Shown piece after piece: positions 9,417-16,475 of a DNA stretch of 64,000 nucleotides. The stretch is from contig CAMAUZ010000005.1 in the NCBI GenBank assembly GCA_945861535.1, forward strand, positions 116,037 to 180,036, in the 5' to 3' direction. Below the pieces are notes generated by a model. It did not search any database. It was given only the letters and a program-made list of their open reading frames with translations, and was not told the origin of the DNA. Made by a program: the position numbers and the translations under genes. The stretch comes from Akkermansia muciniphila. GTDB lineage: Bacteria > Verrucomicrobiota > Verrucomicrobiia > Limisphaerales > BJHT01. Position 1 is the stretch's first letter; every line of letters begins with the position of its first letter.

Positions 9417-10409
9417 ATGAAAAGAATCCTGGGCATCACCGGCCTGTTGATTGTCGTCTGCGTTTTCACCGCGATCAAAAAGCCGGAGTTCCTCTCCGCG
9501 TACAACCTCCAGAACACCATCCGCTGGTCGTCGCTCTTCGGCATCGTGAGCATCGGCGTGGCGTTCGTCATTATCACCGGCGGCATTGATCTCTCCATCG
9601 GCTCGACCATCGGCCTGACCGGCTGCCTGCTCGCATGGGCGCTCACGCAAAAGCACTGGGGCATCGGCGCGTCGCTCGCGCTCGTGCTCGGCTGCTCCGT
9701 GCTGATCGGCCTCACGCACGGCCTGCTCATCACCAAAATGAAGCTGCAGCCCTTCGTCGTGACGCTGTGCGGACTGCTCATCTACCGCGGCGCGGCGCGG
9801 TTCATCACCAACGACCAGAGCGTGGGATTCGGCAGCGATTTCAAGGGCCTGAGCAAGCTCGCCGACGGCAAGATTCCGCTGCCCTTCACCGATGCGTTCA
9901 CGCTCCCCGCGCCGTTTGTGACCATGCTGGTCGTGGCCATCGCCGCCGCGATTTTTCTGAATCAGACCATCTACGGCCGCTACCTGCTGGCGCTGGGCCG
10001 CAACGAAACCGCGGCCCGCTACAGCGGCATCAACACCGACCGCATGGTGATCCTGGCCTATGTCATCTGCTCCGTGCTCGGCGGCGTGGGCGGCATCCTG
10101 TTTTCGCTCGACCTCAATTCCCTGCAGCCGTCCGGCCTCGGCGAGGGCTACGAGTTGTACGCCATCGCGGCGGCGGTGCTTGGCGGCTGCAGCCTGCGCG
10201 GCGGCGAGGGGACAATCCTCGGCGTCCTCATCGGCGCAGCCGTGTTGCGCGTGCTCAACAACGCCATCCAGCTCCTCGGCATCCCGAGCCAGCTCGAATA
10301 CGTCATCATCGGTTTGGTGATTCTCGCCGGCGTGGTCGTGGATGAAATCGTGAAGCGCGTCGCCGCCCGCCGCCGCGCCGCGCGCGAGTCCGCCGGCGCG
10401 GGCGCATAA
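9417..10409 (+). CDS. Sugar ABC transporter permease (RbsC type)
   Basis: 330 residues from the ATG at 9417 (MKRILGITG). About eight to ten hydrophobic segments and the family-typical stretches are present: VAFVIITGGIDLSIGS near residues 45-60, the GRNETAARYSGIN loop (permease-ATPase coupling region), and AAAVLGGCSLRGGEGT near the C-terminus. It is the inner-membrane channel working with the ATPase at 7742. The upstream in-frame extension is repeat DNA and is not counted. The Ala/Arg-rich last 20 residues are cytoplasmic. Confidence 0.92.
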   Translation: MKRILGITGLLIVVCVFTAIKKPEFLSAYNLQNTIRWSSLFGIVSIGVAFVIITGGIDLSIGSTIGLTGCLLAWALTQKHWGIGASLALVLGCSVLIGLTHGLLITKMKLQPFVVTLCGLLIYRGAARFITNDQSVGFGSDFKGLSKLADGKIPLPFTDAFTLPAPFVTMLVVAIAAAIFLNQTIYGRYLLALGRNETAARYSGINTDRMVILAYVICSVLGGVGGILFSLDLNSLQPSGLGEGYELYAIAAAVLGGCSLRGGEGTILGVLIGAAVLRVLNNAIQLLGIPSQLEYVIIGLVILAGVVVDEIVKRVAARRRAARESAGAGA

Positions 10410-10887
10410 GCCCGGAGTCCGAAAACGGGGAGCGCACCGGCCCCGGGTGTCGTATTCCGCGCCAAAGCGGAAAGCCCGCGCAGCACGAAGTCGCACACAG
10501 TTTTGAGCAACTCAGTGCGCACGCCGAGGCAGGTTGCGAGGGCGCATCCAACCACACCCCGGGGCGGACGTGCTCCCCACGATTTCGGCGGTCGGCTGAC
10601 CGCTGAGTTTATGATTCAGCGGGGACGCCAAGCCCGGTGGGAGGGAATGAGATCAGCCTGCAAACCACAGTTGAGACGAACCACGAATCATCTGGACCAC
10701 CCAAAACACAGGAAAACCAAGGCTGAAAGCGAGTTTCCCCGGCACCCAAAAACCTCACCTACCAGGTGAAATCGGCACGGCGGGCGGGATTTGCCGAAGG
10801 TCGCCAAGCTCCTACTTCAGCGTGCAGAAGCGCGCCCGCCGCTTTTGCGCTTCCAACGGCGCGGGGGGGCGGGTAATCCCATCGCGC
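10410..10887. other. Intergenic region
   Basis: About 480 bases without a credible gene. A short hairpin (cgctga ... tcagcg) is near 10601-10621, and a cacctaccaggtg palindrome is near 10756. I could not identify a riboswitch or tRNA. Confidence 0.5.
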
Positions 10888-11268
10888 ATGAACAATCCCG
10901 ACCAGCTTCGCGAACTTTTTCGGATGCAACAGGCGCTCAATGCGCGCATCGGCGTCCACACGGACACGCTGACCGAGGAGGAGAAGACGAAGTGGATTTT
11001 GAACTACTGCCGCGCGATGGGGCAGGAACTGGCGGAGCTGACGGACAGCGTGCCGTGGAAGTGGTGGGCGAAGTATCAGAAGTTCGACGAGCAGAACGCT
11101 CGGGTGGAGGTGGTGGATTTGTTTCACTTTCTCATCAGCATGGCGCAGGTGCTGGGGATGAGCGCGGATGACGTGTTCGCGGCGTATGTGAAGAAGAACG
11201 AGGTGAATTTCAAGCGGCAGGAGACGGGCTACACGGCGAAGGATCATGAGGACTCCAAGCATATCTGA
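10888..11268 (+). CDS. Dimeric dUTPase-like NTP pyrophosphatase
   Basis: 126 residues from the ATG at 10888; the frame is open further upstream but that part is not conserved-looking. An all-alpha protein with the dUTPase-2/MazG-like pattern: ELAELTDSVPWKWW (metal-binding acidic residues on the first helix) and VEVVDLFHFLISMAQ (second E-x-x-D helix), then a K-K-N-E-x-N-F-K-R-Q tail. The expected role is hydrolysis of dUTP to dUMP, keeping uracil out of DNA and feeding dTMP synthesis. It is a single gene, not in an obvious operon. Confidence 0.85.
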   Translation: MNNPDQLRELFRMQQALNARIGVHTDTLTEEEKTKWILNYCRAMGQELAELTDSVPWKWWAKYQKFDEQNARVEVVDLFHFLISMAQVLGMSADDVFAAYVKKNEVNFKRQETGYTAKDHEDSKHI

Positions 11269-11541
11269 CGGGGCGTTTTTTTTGAGCCACGCATGAGACC
11301 CGGAGCCAACATGGAGGGAGGACGGGCTGGCGACACGGGGGCTGCGTCCCGCAGGCGTCTCGCCGCCCGTACCGACTCGGGGCGAGACGCCCCGAGAACT
11401 CGCAGGCGAGACGCCTGCGGTACGCAGGTGCGGCGTGGCCGCCGACGTGAGGGGGCGGATCGGTCGTGCGCCGAAGCCGTCCGCCTCCTCACGTCGGCGG
11501 CTACAGCTGCGGAGTGTTTTCTTGGTTCGACCTGACGCGTG
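11269..11541. repeat. Dispersed palindromic repeats
   Basis: Contains gccgacgtgagggggcgga at about 11441-11459 and the inverted copy tccgcctcctcacgtcggcg at 11480-11499, which can form a long stem. Next to it is the cgaggcgagacgcc family. The same gccgacgtgagg element is present at 13264, 13293 (inverted) and 33136. No gene. Confidence 0.75.
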
Positions 11542-12135
11542 ATGATTCCCAAACCCGCCCTCCAGCCCTCGAGTCGCGTGCCCAAGCGTTTGCGCGGGGA
11601 GGTGCGCGGGGTGCTCATCACGCGGATCCAGATCGCGCGGCGGGTGCGCGAGCTGGCGCGGGAAATCGAACGGGATTTTCAGGGACGGGACTTCGTGGTG
11701 GTGTCGTTGTTGAACGGGACGGTGATGTTTCTCGCGGATCTGATCCGGCATCTGAACCTGCCGCTGCGCCTCGATTTCATGGGCGTCTCGAGCTACCGCG
11801 AGGGCACGTCGGCGCGGGAATTGTTTTACACCAAGGAGCTGCGGCTCGACGTGCGCGGGCGCGATGTGCTGCTGGTGGATGACATTCTCGACACGGGCAA
11901 AACGCTCGCGTCGGTGCTGGCGAAACTGCGCGAACTCAAGCCGCGGCGGATCAAAACGTGCGTGCTGCTGGACAAGCCGTCGCGGCGCGTCGAGGACGTG
12001 CGGGCGGATTACGCGGGGTTCGAGATTCCCGACTTGTTCGTGATCGGCTACGGGCTGGACTATGCGGAGCGGTATCGGAACCTGCCTTTCGTCGGCGTGT
12101 TGCATGAGCGGATGTATCTGCCCGGTGCGGACTGA
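11542..12135 (+). CDS. hpt: Hypoxanthine phosphoribosyltransferase
   Basis: 197 residues. The PRPP-binding motif DVLLVDDILDTGKTL and the N-terminal LLNGTVMFLADL segment are those of hypoxanthine phosphoribosyltransferases; DFMGVSSYREGT matches the family's flexible-loop region and LDKPSRR follows the PRPP motif as usual. It salvages hypoxanthine (and often guanine) to the nucleotide with PRPP in the cytoplasm. A GTG three bases upstream could also start translation. moaD begins 5 bases after its stop, so the two are probably co-transcribed. Confidence 0.92.
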   Translation: MIPKPALQPSSRVPKRLRGEVRGVLITRIQIARRVRELAREIERDFQGRDFVVVSLLNGTVMFLADLIRHLNLPLRLDFMGVSSYREGTSARELFYTKELRLDVRGRDVLLVDDILDTGKTLASVLAKLRELKPRRIKTCVLLDKPSRRVEDVRADYAGFEIPDLFVIGYGLDYAERYRNLPFVGVLHERMYLPGAD

Positions 12136-12140
12136 GAATC

Positions 12141-12386
12141 ATGAATGTGAACGTGCAGTTTTTTTCGTACTTCAAGCAGTTGACCGGCACGTCGGCGACG
12201 AGCGAGGCGCTGCCCGAGGGGGCGACGGTGGCGGAGTTGCTGACGGCGCTGGCGGCGCGGTTCCCGAAGCTGCGGGGCGGCGAAAAATCAACGCTGGTGG
12301 CGGTGGGCGTGGAGTATGCGGCGAAGGATCAGGTGCTGCGCGAGGGGGATGAGGTGTCGGTGTTCCCGCCGGTGCAGGGGGGATGA
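12141..12386 (+). CDS. moaD: Molybdopterin synthase small subunit MoaD
   Basis: 81 residues with a beta-grasp (ubiquitin-like) fold pattern and the obligatory C-terminal Gly-Gly (FPPVQGG). The C-terminal glycine is activated and carries the sulfur that the MoaD/MoaE complex transfers to precursor Z (cPMP) to make molybdopterin. Its partner moaE is two genes downstream. The GEKSTLVAVGVEYA segment aligns with the family core. Cytoplasmic. Confidence 0.93.
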   Translation: MNVNVQFFSYFKQLTGTSATSEALPEGATVAELLTALAARFPKLRGGEKSTLVAVGVEYAAKDQVLREGDEVSVFPPVQGG

Positions 12387-12398
12387 AGTTGTGTCCGC

Positions 12399-12773
12399 AT
12401 GGCGAATGGAATCTTCATTGCCCACAGCAGCGCACTGGCTTTCGTGATGATCGAAGGTTTTCTCTGTGCGTTTCGATCGGGCAAATATCCCGCTGCCGTC
12501 TCGCTTGTGTGGGTGTCGTCTGTGCTGCTCACCGTTGCTCTCGGGATTGCCAATTTGGAACTGGTCCGTTGTCACGGAATCATTGCCATGTACTCGCGAA
12601 AACCCGATCCGGAAATTCACGAGTTGATCAACGCCCTGCCCGAAGGTTCCCACATCCTCGCCGCATTGATGTTTGCGTGGATTCCGGGTTTTGCCGCCGC
12701 CGGCATCGGCGTGCGCGCCAAGAAGTTTCTTGATGCTCGCCGCGGAGGAATCCAGACCATGCCACCACAATGA
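12399..12773 (+). CDS. Small membrane protein between moaD and moaE
   Basis: 124 residues with about three hydrophobic segments: residues 7-25, 33-53 (SLVWVSSVLLTVALGIANLE) and 87-106. I do not recognise a family. It starts 12 bases after moaD and its stop overlaps the moaE start (ATGA), so it is translationally coupled into the molybdopterin-synthase operon. A role in molybdenum cofactor metabolism is possible but not shown by any motif. Confidence 0.7.
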   Translation: MANGIFIAHSSALAFVMIEGFLCAFRSGKYPAAVSLVWVSSVLLTVALGIANLELVRCHGIIAMYSRKPDPEIHELINALPEGSHILAALMFAWIPGFAAAGIGVRAKKFLDARRGGIQTMPPQ

Positions 12774-13171
12774 TCCGCACGCTCACCATTTCCCCCGACC
12801 CGATCGACGAAGCTGCTCTTGTTGCAAAACGCCGCATGAGCCAAGGCATGGGCGCGGCCGTTTATTTCGCCGGCGTCGTGCGGGAGATGGAGGGCGAGCG
12901 CGCGCTGAAAGGGATCGACTACGAGGCGTTTCGCGCGATGGCCGAGCATCAGTTTCATTTGATCTTCGCGGCGATGAAGCAGCGGTGGCCGGTCGAGTCG
13001 GTGCGGGTGGTGCATCGCATCGGATTCGTGCAGGTGAACGAGGCGTCGCTGTGGGTGGAGGTGATCGCGCCGCATCGGGGCGAGGCGTTCGCGGCGTGCC
13101 AGTTTTTGATCGAGGAGATGAAGGCGAAGGTGACGATTTGGAAGCGGGGGATTGAGGAGACTGCGGCTTAA
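12770..13171 (+). CDS. moaE: Molybdopterin synthase catalytic subunit MoaE
   Basis: 133 residues. The recognisable family segments are GAAVYFAGVVRE near the N-terminus, the IDYEAF motif, VRVVHRIGFVQVNEASLWVEV, and the C-terminal KVTIWKRG containing the conserved lysine of the MoaE/MoaD interface. It converts cyclic pyranopterin monophosphate to molybdopterin with thiocarboxylated MoaD. The start overlaps the preceding stop as ATGA. Confidence 0.94.
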   Translation: MIRTLTISPDPIDEAALVAKRRMSQGMGAAVYFAGVVREMEGERALKGIDYEAFRAMAEHQFHLIFAAMKQRWPVESVRVVHRIGFVQVNEASLWVEVIAPHRGEAFAACQFLIEEMKAKVTIWKRGIEETAA

Positions 13172-13404
13172 GGGGGGGAAGGGTTGAAGGGCTGGCTGGT
13201 CTCAGGAACGGATTCGCTTTCCGCCGGGGCCGCACGCGCCCCGGCGACGTGAACTCCGTAGCCGCCGACGTGAGGAGGCGGACGGCCCCGACTACCCAAC
13301 GCTCCGCCTCGTCACCTCGGCGGCTACGCACTGGAGGGAGCCAGTAAACAAAAGCCCCGCCAGCACGGGCCGGCGGGGCGGAAGAACTGACGCGAGGCTT
13401 GGGG
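13172..13404. repeat. Dispersed palindromic repeats
   Basis: Holds two facing copies of the gccgccgacgtgaggaggcg family (13261-13282, and the inverted ctccgcctcgtcacctcggc at about 13292). They sit between convergent genes and could serve as a bidirectional terminator: gccccgccagcacgggccgg at about 13355 is also self-complementary. Confidence 0.65.
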
Positions 13405-15702
13405 TTATTTCCCCGGCACCTTGTTGATGGTGTTGTGAATCTCCGTGTTGATGGGCGTGCCATCGGCGGCTTTGAGGGTGAAGCGCACGCGCATCTGGTT
13501 GACGGGTTGGATCGCGGGGATTTCGAGGAACACGGTTTTCTTGTCGGCGAGGACGCGGACGGATTTCACCGCAACGGGGTCGTGGCCGATTTTGTCGGGG
13601 TTGGCCACGGAGTATTCCTTGGAGCCGTAGCTGGAGGTCCAGCGGTAGTTCCATTGCTCGACGCTGTAGTTTTGCAGGTCGCTGGCGGCGGAGGTTTCGA
13701 GTTCACCGGTGAAAGTTATTTCGAGGCCGTTGGGTTTCACATGGAGGTCGCGCGGCAGGTGGACGGGCTGGCCGGTGTAGCGGACGCGATGGAAGGCGCC
13801 GGTGCGCGGGCCTCGGGACTGCCACACGACGAGGCCGCACAGGTAGAGCTGGCCGTCGCGGTCGTTGAAGCGGCCGCGCATGATGCCGGACTCGAACTTG
13901 AGCGGGAGCTTGACCGCGCCGCCCTGGACCTGGCCGTTGACTTCTTCCATGCCGATCTTGAACAGCGCGCACGCGCCGTAGGAGGTGTGGAGCATGTCGC
14001 CCTTGAACGGCCCCCATTTGTCGCTGGTGACCCAGACCTGGCCGCCGCTGGAGTTGTCGAGGTCGTAGGTGTGCGGGAGCCAGAAGATGGGCGCGTCGTG
14101 GTTGGTCGGCGGCGTGACGGTGTGCGCGGTGTGGACGTGGCCGTAGAAGCCGCCGGGCTTCACGAGGCTGACGCGCGAACTGGGCACCCAGTTGCCCTCG
14201 TTGTCGCTGACGGTGAACTGGTCGTTCGGTCCGACGGATGCGCCGTTGGGCGCACGGAGACCGTAGGCGACGACGTCGAGCTTGCTGCCGTCCTTGGAAA
14301 CGCGGAGGAACGCGCCGTGGTGCTGGTGTTTCCAGCCGCCGAGATTGCCACCCTTGGCGAAGTAAAAGTTGCCCTGCGAATCGGTGTGGAGATCGAGACA
14401 GAACTCGTGGTAGTGCGAAGAGATGGCGACGTCGTTGTTGAAATTTTCGTAGAAGTCGGCCTCGCCGTCGTTGTTGAGGTCGTGCAGGCGGGTGATCTGG
14501 TCGCGGCCGAGGACGTACACTTTTTCATCGACGATCTTCAGGCCGAGGGGCTGGAAGAGGCCGGTGGCAAAGCGTTTCCATTTGAGGCGCTCCAGCTTGT
14601 CGTCGATGCCGGAGACGATCCACACGTCGCCGCTGACGGAGCAGAGCGCGGCGGTGGTGCCGGCCTTGAAGAAGTCGAAGCCGCTCGAACGCATCCAAGA
14701 TTTCCACGGATTTCCGTCGAGGTCGGGCTGCGTGATCGTGTCCACGACATAAGGGCCGGCGTTGGTGCCGAGGACGCCTTTGGTTTCGAGGACGGGCGTC
14801 CAGCGGGCGGATCCGCCCTTGGTGAGCGCGGCGAGGTCGGGCGCGGGGGCGAGGGTGGCTTTGGCGGCCTGATCGGCGGCGGTTTTGTCGCCGGCCCAGA
14901 TGGCGACCTGAAATTTCGCGGTCGCGGGAAGCTCGGAGAAGTGGAGGAGCGTGCGGCCTTCGGCGGTGGTTTCGGTGCGGTGCTTCACGGTGCCGAGCAC
15001 GCGGACGACGAGGGATTTTTCGGCGGGCAGTTTGTGGTCGGCGACGAGCAGCGTGAGCGGGCCGGACGCGCCGGTAATATCGAAGGAGCGGGTGAAGGTG
15101 CCGCTGGCGGAATCGAAGCCGGGCAGTTCCAGCACGTTCGCGGTGCCGACGGTGTAGGAGAGAACGGTGCGCTTGCCATTGACATAGAGGCCGCGCCACT
15201 TGGCCCAAGCGCGGGGCAGCGGGCCGAAGGAGACGAGGTCGTTGCCTTCCTTCGAGGGCGGCTTCGGCTCGACGAATTTGCCGTCCTTGTCCGCCCACCC
15301 GGGGAGCACGCTGGCGGAGAAAGCGACGTCGCCGACGGGTTGGGCAACCCCTTCGAGACCTTCGCGGCCGGTGGCGAGTTTGATAAAGCCGCCGGTCCAC
15401 GCCAGCGCGAGACGCAGGCGCTCGGTGTCGAAGCAGACCGTGGCCTCGTCCTTGTCACCGACGCGGATGGAGAGGCCCTTGAGCGCGGGGCGCCACGAGG
15501 GATTACCGTTGCCGGCAGGGACGTTCAGACCGCCGGAATAGAAGGCGCCGAGGTCCATGTTGTCCCATTTGGTGCTGGAGGCGCGGGGCTTGGGCGCGGG
15601 TTTTTTGTCGGCGGGCTTTTTGTCCGCGGCGAGCGTGATCGCGGCCGCGCCGCAGAGGAGTGCGGCAACGAGCAGGGAGGATTTGAGGAGGTGTTTTTGC
15701 AT
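13405..15702 (-). CDS. Secreted beta-propeller protein (DUF6797 / sorbosone-dehydrogenase-like)
   Basis: 765 residues from the ATG at 15702. The signal peptide is MQKHLLKSS plus a hydrophobic core ending ITLAA, followed by a Lys/Pro-rich linker. The N-terminal 300 residues resemble the beta-sandwich found in verrucomicrobial and planctomycete membrane-bound dehydrogenase-like proteins. The middle (LYHDLN-type, HDLNNDGEADFYENF, then GLRAPNGASVGPNDQ and TVSDNEGNW) resembles a PQQ/sorbosone-dehydrogenase-like propeller. The usual C-terminal cytochrome c (CxxCH) is absent. It is probably a periplasmic, carbohydrate-related protein. No operon partner; it is followed by a repeat cluster. Confidence 0.75.
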   Translation of the reverse strand: MQKHLLKSSLLVAALLCGAAAITLAADKKPADKKPAPKPRASSTKWDNMDLGAFYSGGLNVPAGNGNPSWRPALKGLSIRVGDKDEATVCFDTERLRLALAWTGGFIKLATGREGLEGVAQPVGDVAFSASVLPGWADKDGKFVEPKPPSKEGNDLVSFGPLPRAWAKWRGLYVNGKRTVLSYTVGTANVLELPGFDSASGTFTRSFDITGASGPLTLLVADHKLPAEKSLVVRVLGTVKHRTETTAEGRTLLHFSELPATAKFQVAIWAGDKTAADQAAKATLAPAPDLAALTKGGSARWTPVLETKGVLGTNAGPYVVDTITQPDLDGNPWKSWMRSSGFDFFKAGTTAALCSVSGDVWIVSGIDDKLERLKWKRFATGLFQPLGLKIVDEKVYVLGRDQITRLHDLNNDGEADFYENFNNDVAISSHYHEFCLDLHTDSQGNFYFAKGGNLGGWKHQHHGAFLRVSKDGSKLDVVAYGLRAPNGASVGPNDQFTVSDNEGNWVPSSRVSLVKPGGFYGHVHTAHTVTPPTNHDAPIFWLPHTYDLDNSSGGQVWVTSDKWGPFKGDMLHTSYGACALFKIGMEEVNGQVQGGAVKLPLKFESGIMRGRFNDRDGQLYLCGLVVWQSRGPRTGAFHRVRYTGQPVHLPRDLHVKPNGLEITFTGELETSAASDLQNYSVEQWNYRWTSSYGSKEYSVANPDKIGHDPVAVKSVRVLADKKTVFLEIPAIQPVNQMRVRFTLKAADGTPINTEIHNTINKVPGK

Positions 15703-16195
15703 AATTAAAGTGCCGCAGCGTTGGCGGGTTGGGCGGGCAAAGACAATGCTGAATTCGGGGCGCGACGGTGCCGGGGCGCAGCCGCACACTGCCCCGGTAG
15801 CGCAGGTTTCCAAACCTGCTGTATCGCCGATTTCCAAATCGGCAGGGGTACCGCAGTTGGTGGCGCGTGGGTCGTCGCGAGGCGTTTCCGGTGACCGGAC
15901 GGCCCGCGGGTTTGGAAACCCGCGATACAGCAGACTTGGAAGTCTGCGGTACGGCGCACGGGCGGAGCGCGGCTGTGTCCCGCGCGGCGCGGGATCAGCC
16001 GCAGCGGCGACGTGGGGAGTGACGGCTATGGTCATCGCAATGCCCTCGCGCGGTAGGTTCGTGCTGCGGCTGGTCGCTGCGACACAGCCGCGCTCCGGGC
16101 GCGCGGGCGGGCGGCGAGACGCCGCCCGAACTCGCAGGCGAGGACGCCTGCGCTACCAGTGCCGCGCGCGGACGCCGCTCCGCGCGCGAATGAAT
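15703..16195. repeat. Cluster of several palindromic repeat families
   Basis: Contains caggtttccaaacctgctg (near 15803), gccgatttccaaatcggc (near 15827), cgggtttggaaacccgcg (near 15905) and cagacttggaagtctgcg (near 15932): four related short palindromes alternating with gtacc/tatc spacers. Two facing copies of the ggagcgcggctgtgt family follow (about 15964-16006 and 16063-16099). No gene seen. Confidence 0.75.
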
Positions 16196-16233
16196 TTGAC
16201 CCAACTGGCCCGAACGACTAACTACACGCCGCA

Positions 16234-16302
16234 ATGAATCGGAACCTGCGACTGCTTGACCGGAACGTGCTGCTTACGGGCGGCGCGGCAGTTGGGTTCT
16301 GA
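16234..16302 (+). CDS. leuL: Leu leader peptide (attenuator ORF)
   Basis: 22 codons, starting MNRNLRLLDRN and ending AAVGF, with Leu at positions 5, 7, 8, 13 and 14, i.e. five of 22 residues, plus two Val. The stop TGA is at 16300-16302, 20 bases before the terminator stem. It was chosen because a leucine-rich ORF of this size directly before a terminator and a 2-isopropylmalate synthase gene is the classic leu leader arrangement of proteobacteria. No strong ribosome-binding site is seen. The peptide itself needs no function. Confidence 0.72.
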   Translation: MNRNLRLLDRNVLLTGGAAVGF

Positions 16303-16322
16303 TCGAAAGGCAGCTTTCCGAA

Positions 16323-16358
16323 CCCCACCGCCAGCAACGGCAGTGGGGTTTTTATTTT
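16323..16358 (+). terminator. Rho-independent terminator/attenuator
   Basis: Stem CCCCAC-c-GCC / GGC-a-GTGGGG with loop agcaac, immediately followed by TTTTTATTTT. It lies 118 bases before the leuA start and after the Leu-rich leader, so it is read as the regulated terminator of the attenuator rather than the end of an upstream gene. Confidence 0.85.
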
Positions 16359-16475
16359 GAACCACCAGTGAACGCGAAGAGACATCCAGCCAGCCGGAGT
16401 GCGCCGCGCCTCGGGCGTGAACCGGTCCGTGCCCGGCTGCCGCTTTTCGTGGTCGCCCCTTAACCCGCGCCCCCC

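Larger units (their letters stand above)
16196..16358 (+). promoter_or_regulatory. Leucine attenuator upstream of leuA-leuS
   Basis: The region has the architecture of amino-acid attenuation: a leader ORF with five Leu codons (16234-16302), a candidate antiterminator pairing GGGTTC (16294-16299) with GAACCC (16320-16325), a small hairpin between them (gaaag ... ctttc), and a terminator stem that reuses 16323-16328. The antiterminator and terminator arms overlap, so they are mutually exclusive. A TTGACC box at 16196-16201 with taacta 17 bases later is only a weak promoter guess. Inference: low charged Leu-tRNA stalls the ribosome on the leader and permits read-through. Confidence 0.7.

Noticed and set aside
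13399..15708. 769-codon plus-strand frame
   Set aside because: Antisense to the secreted propeller protein; no signal or domain of its own.
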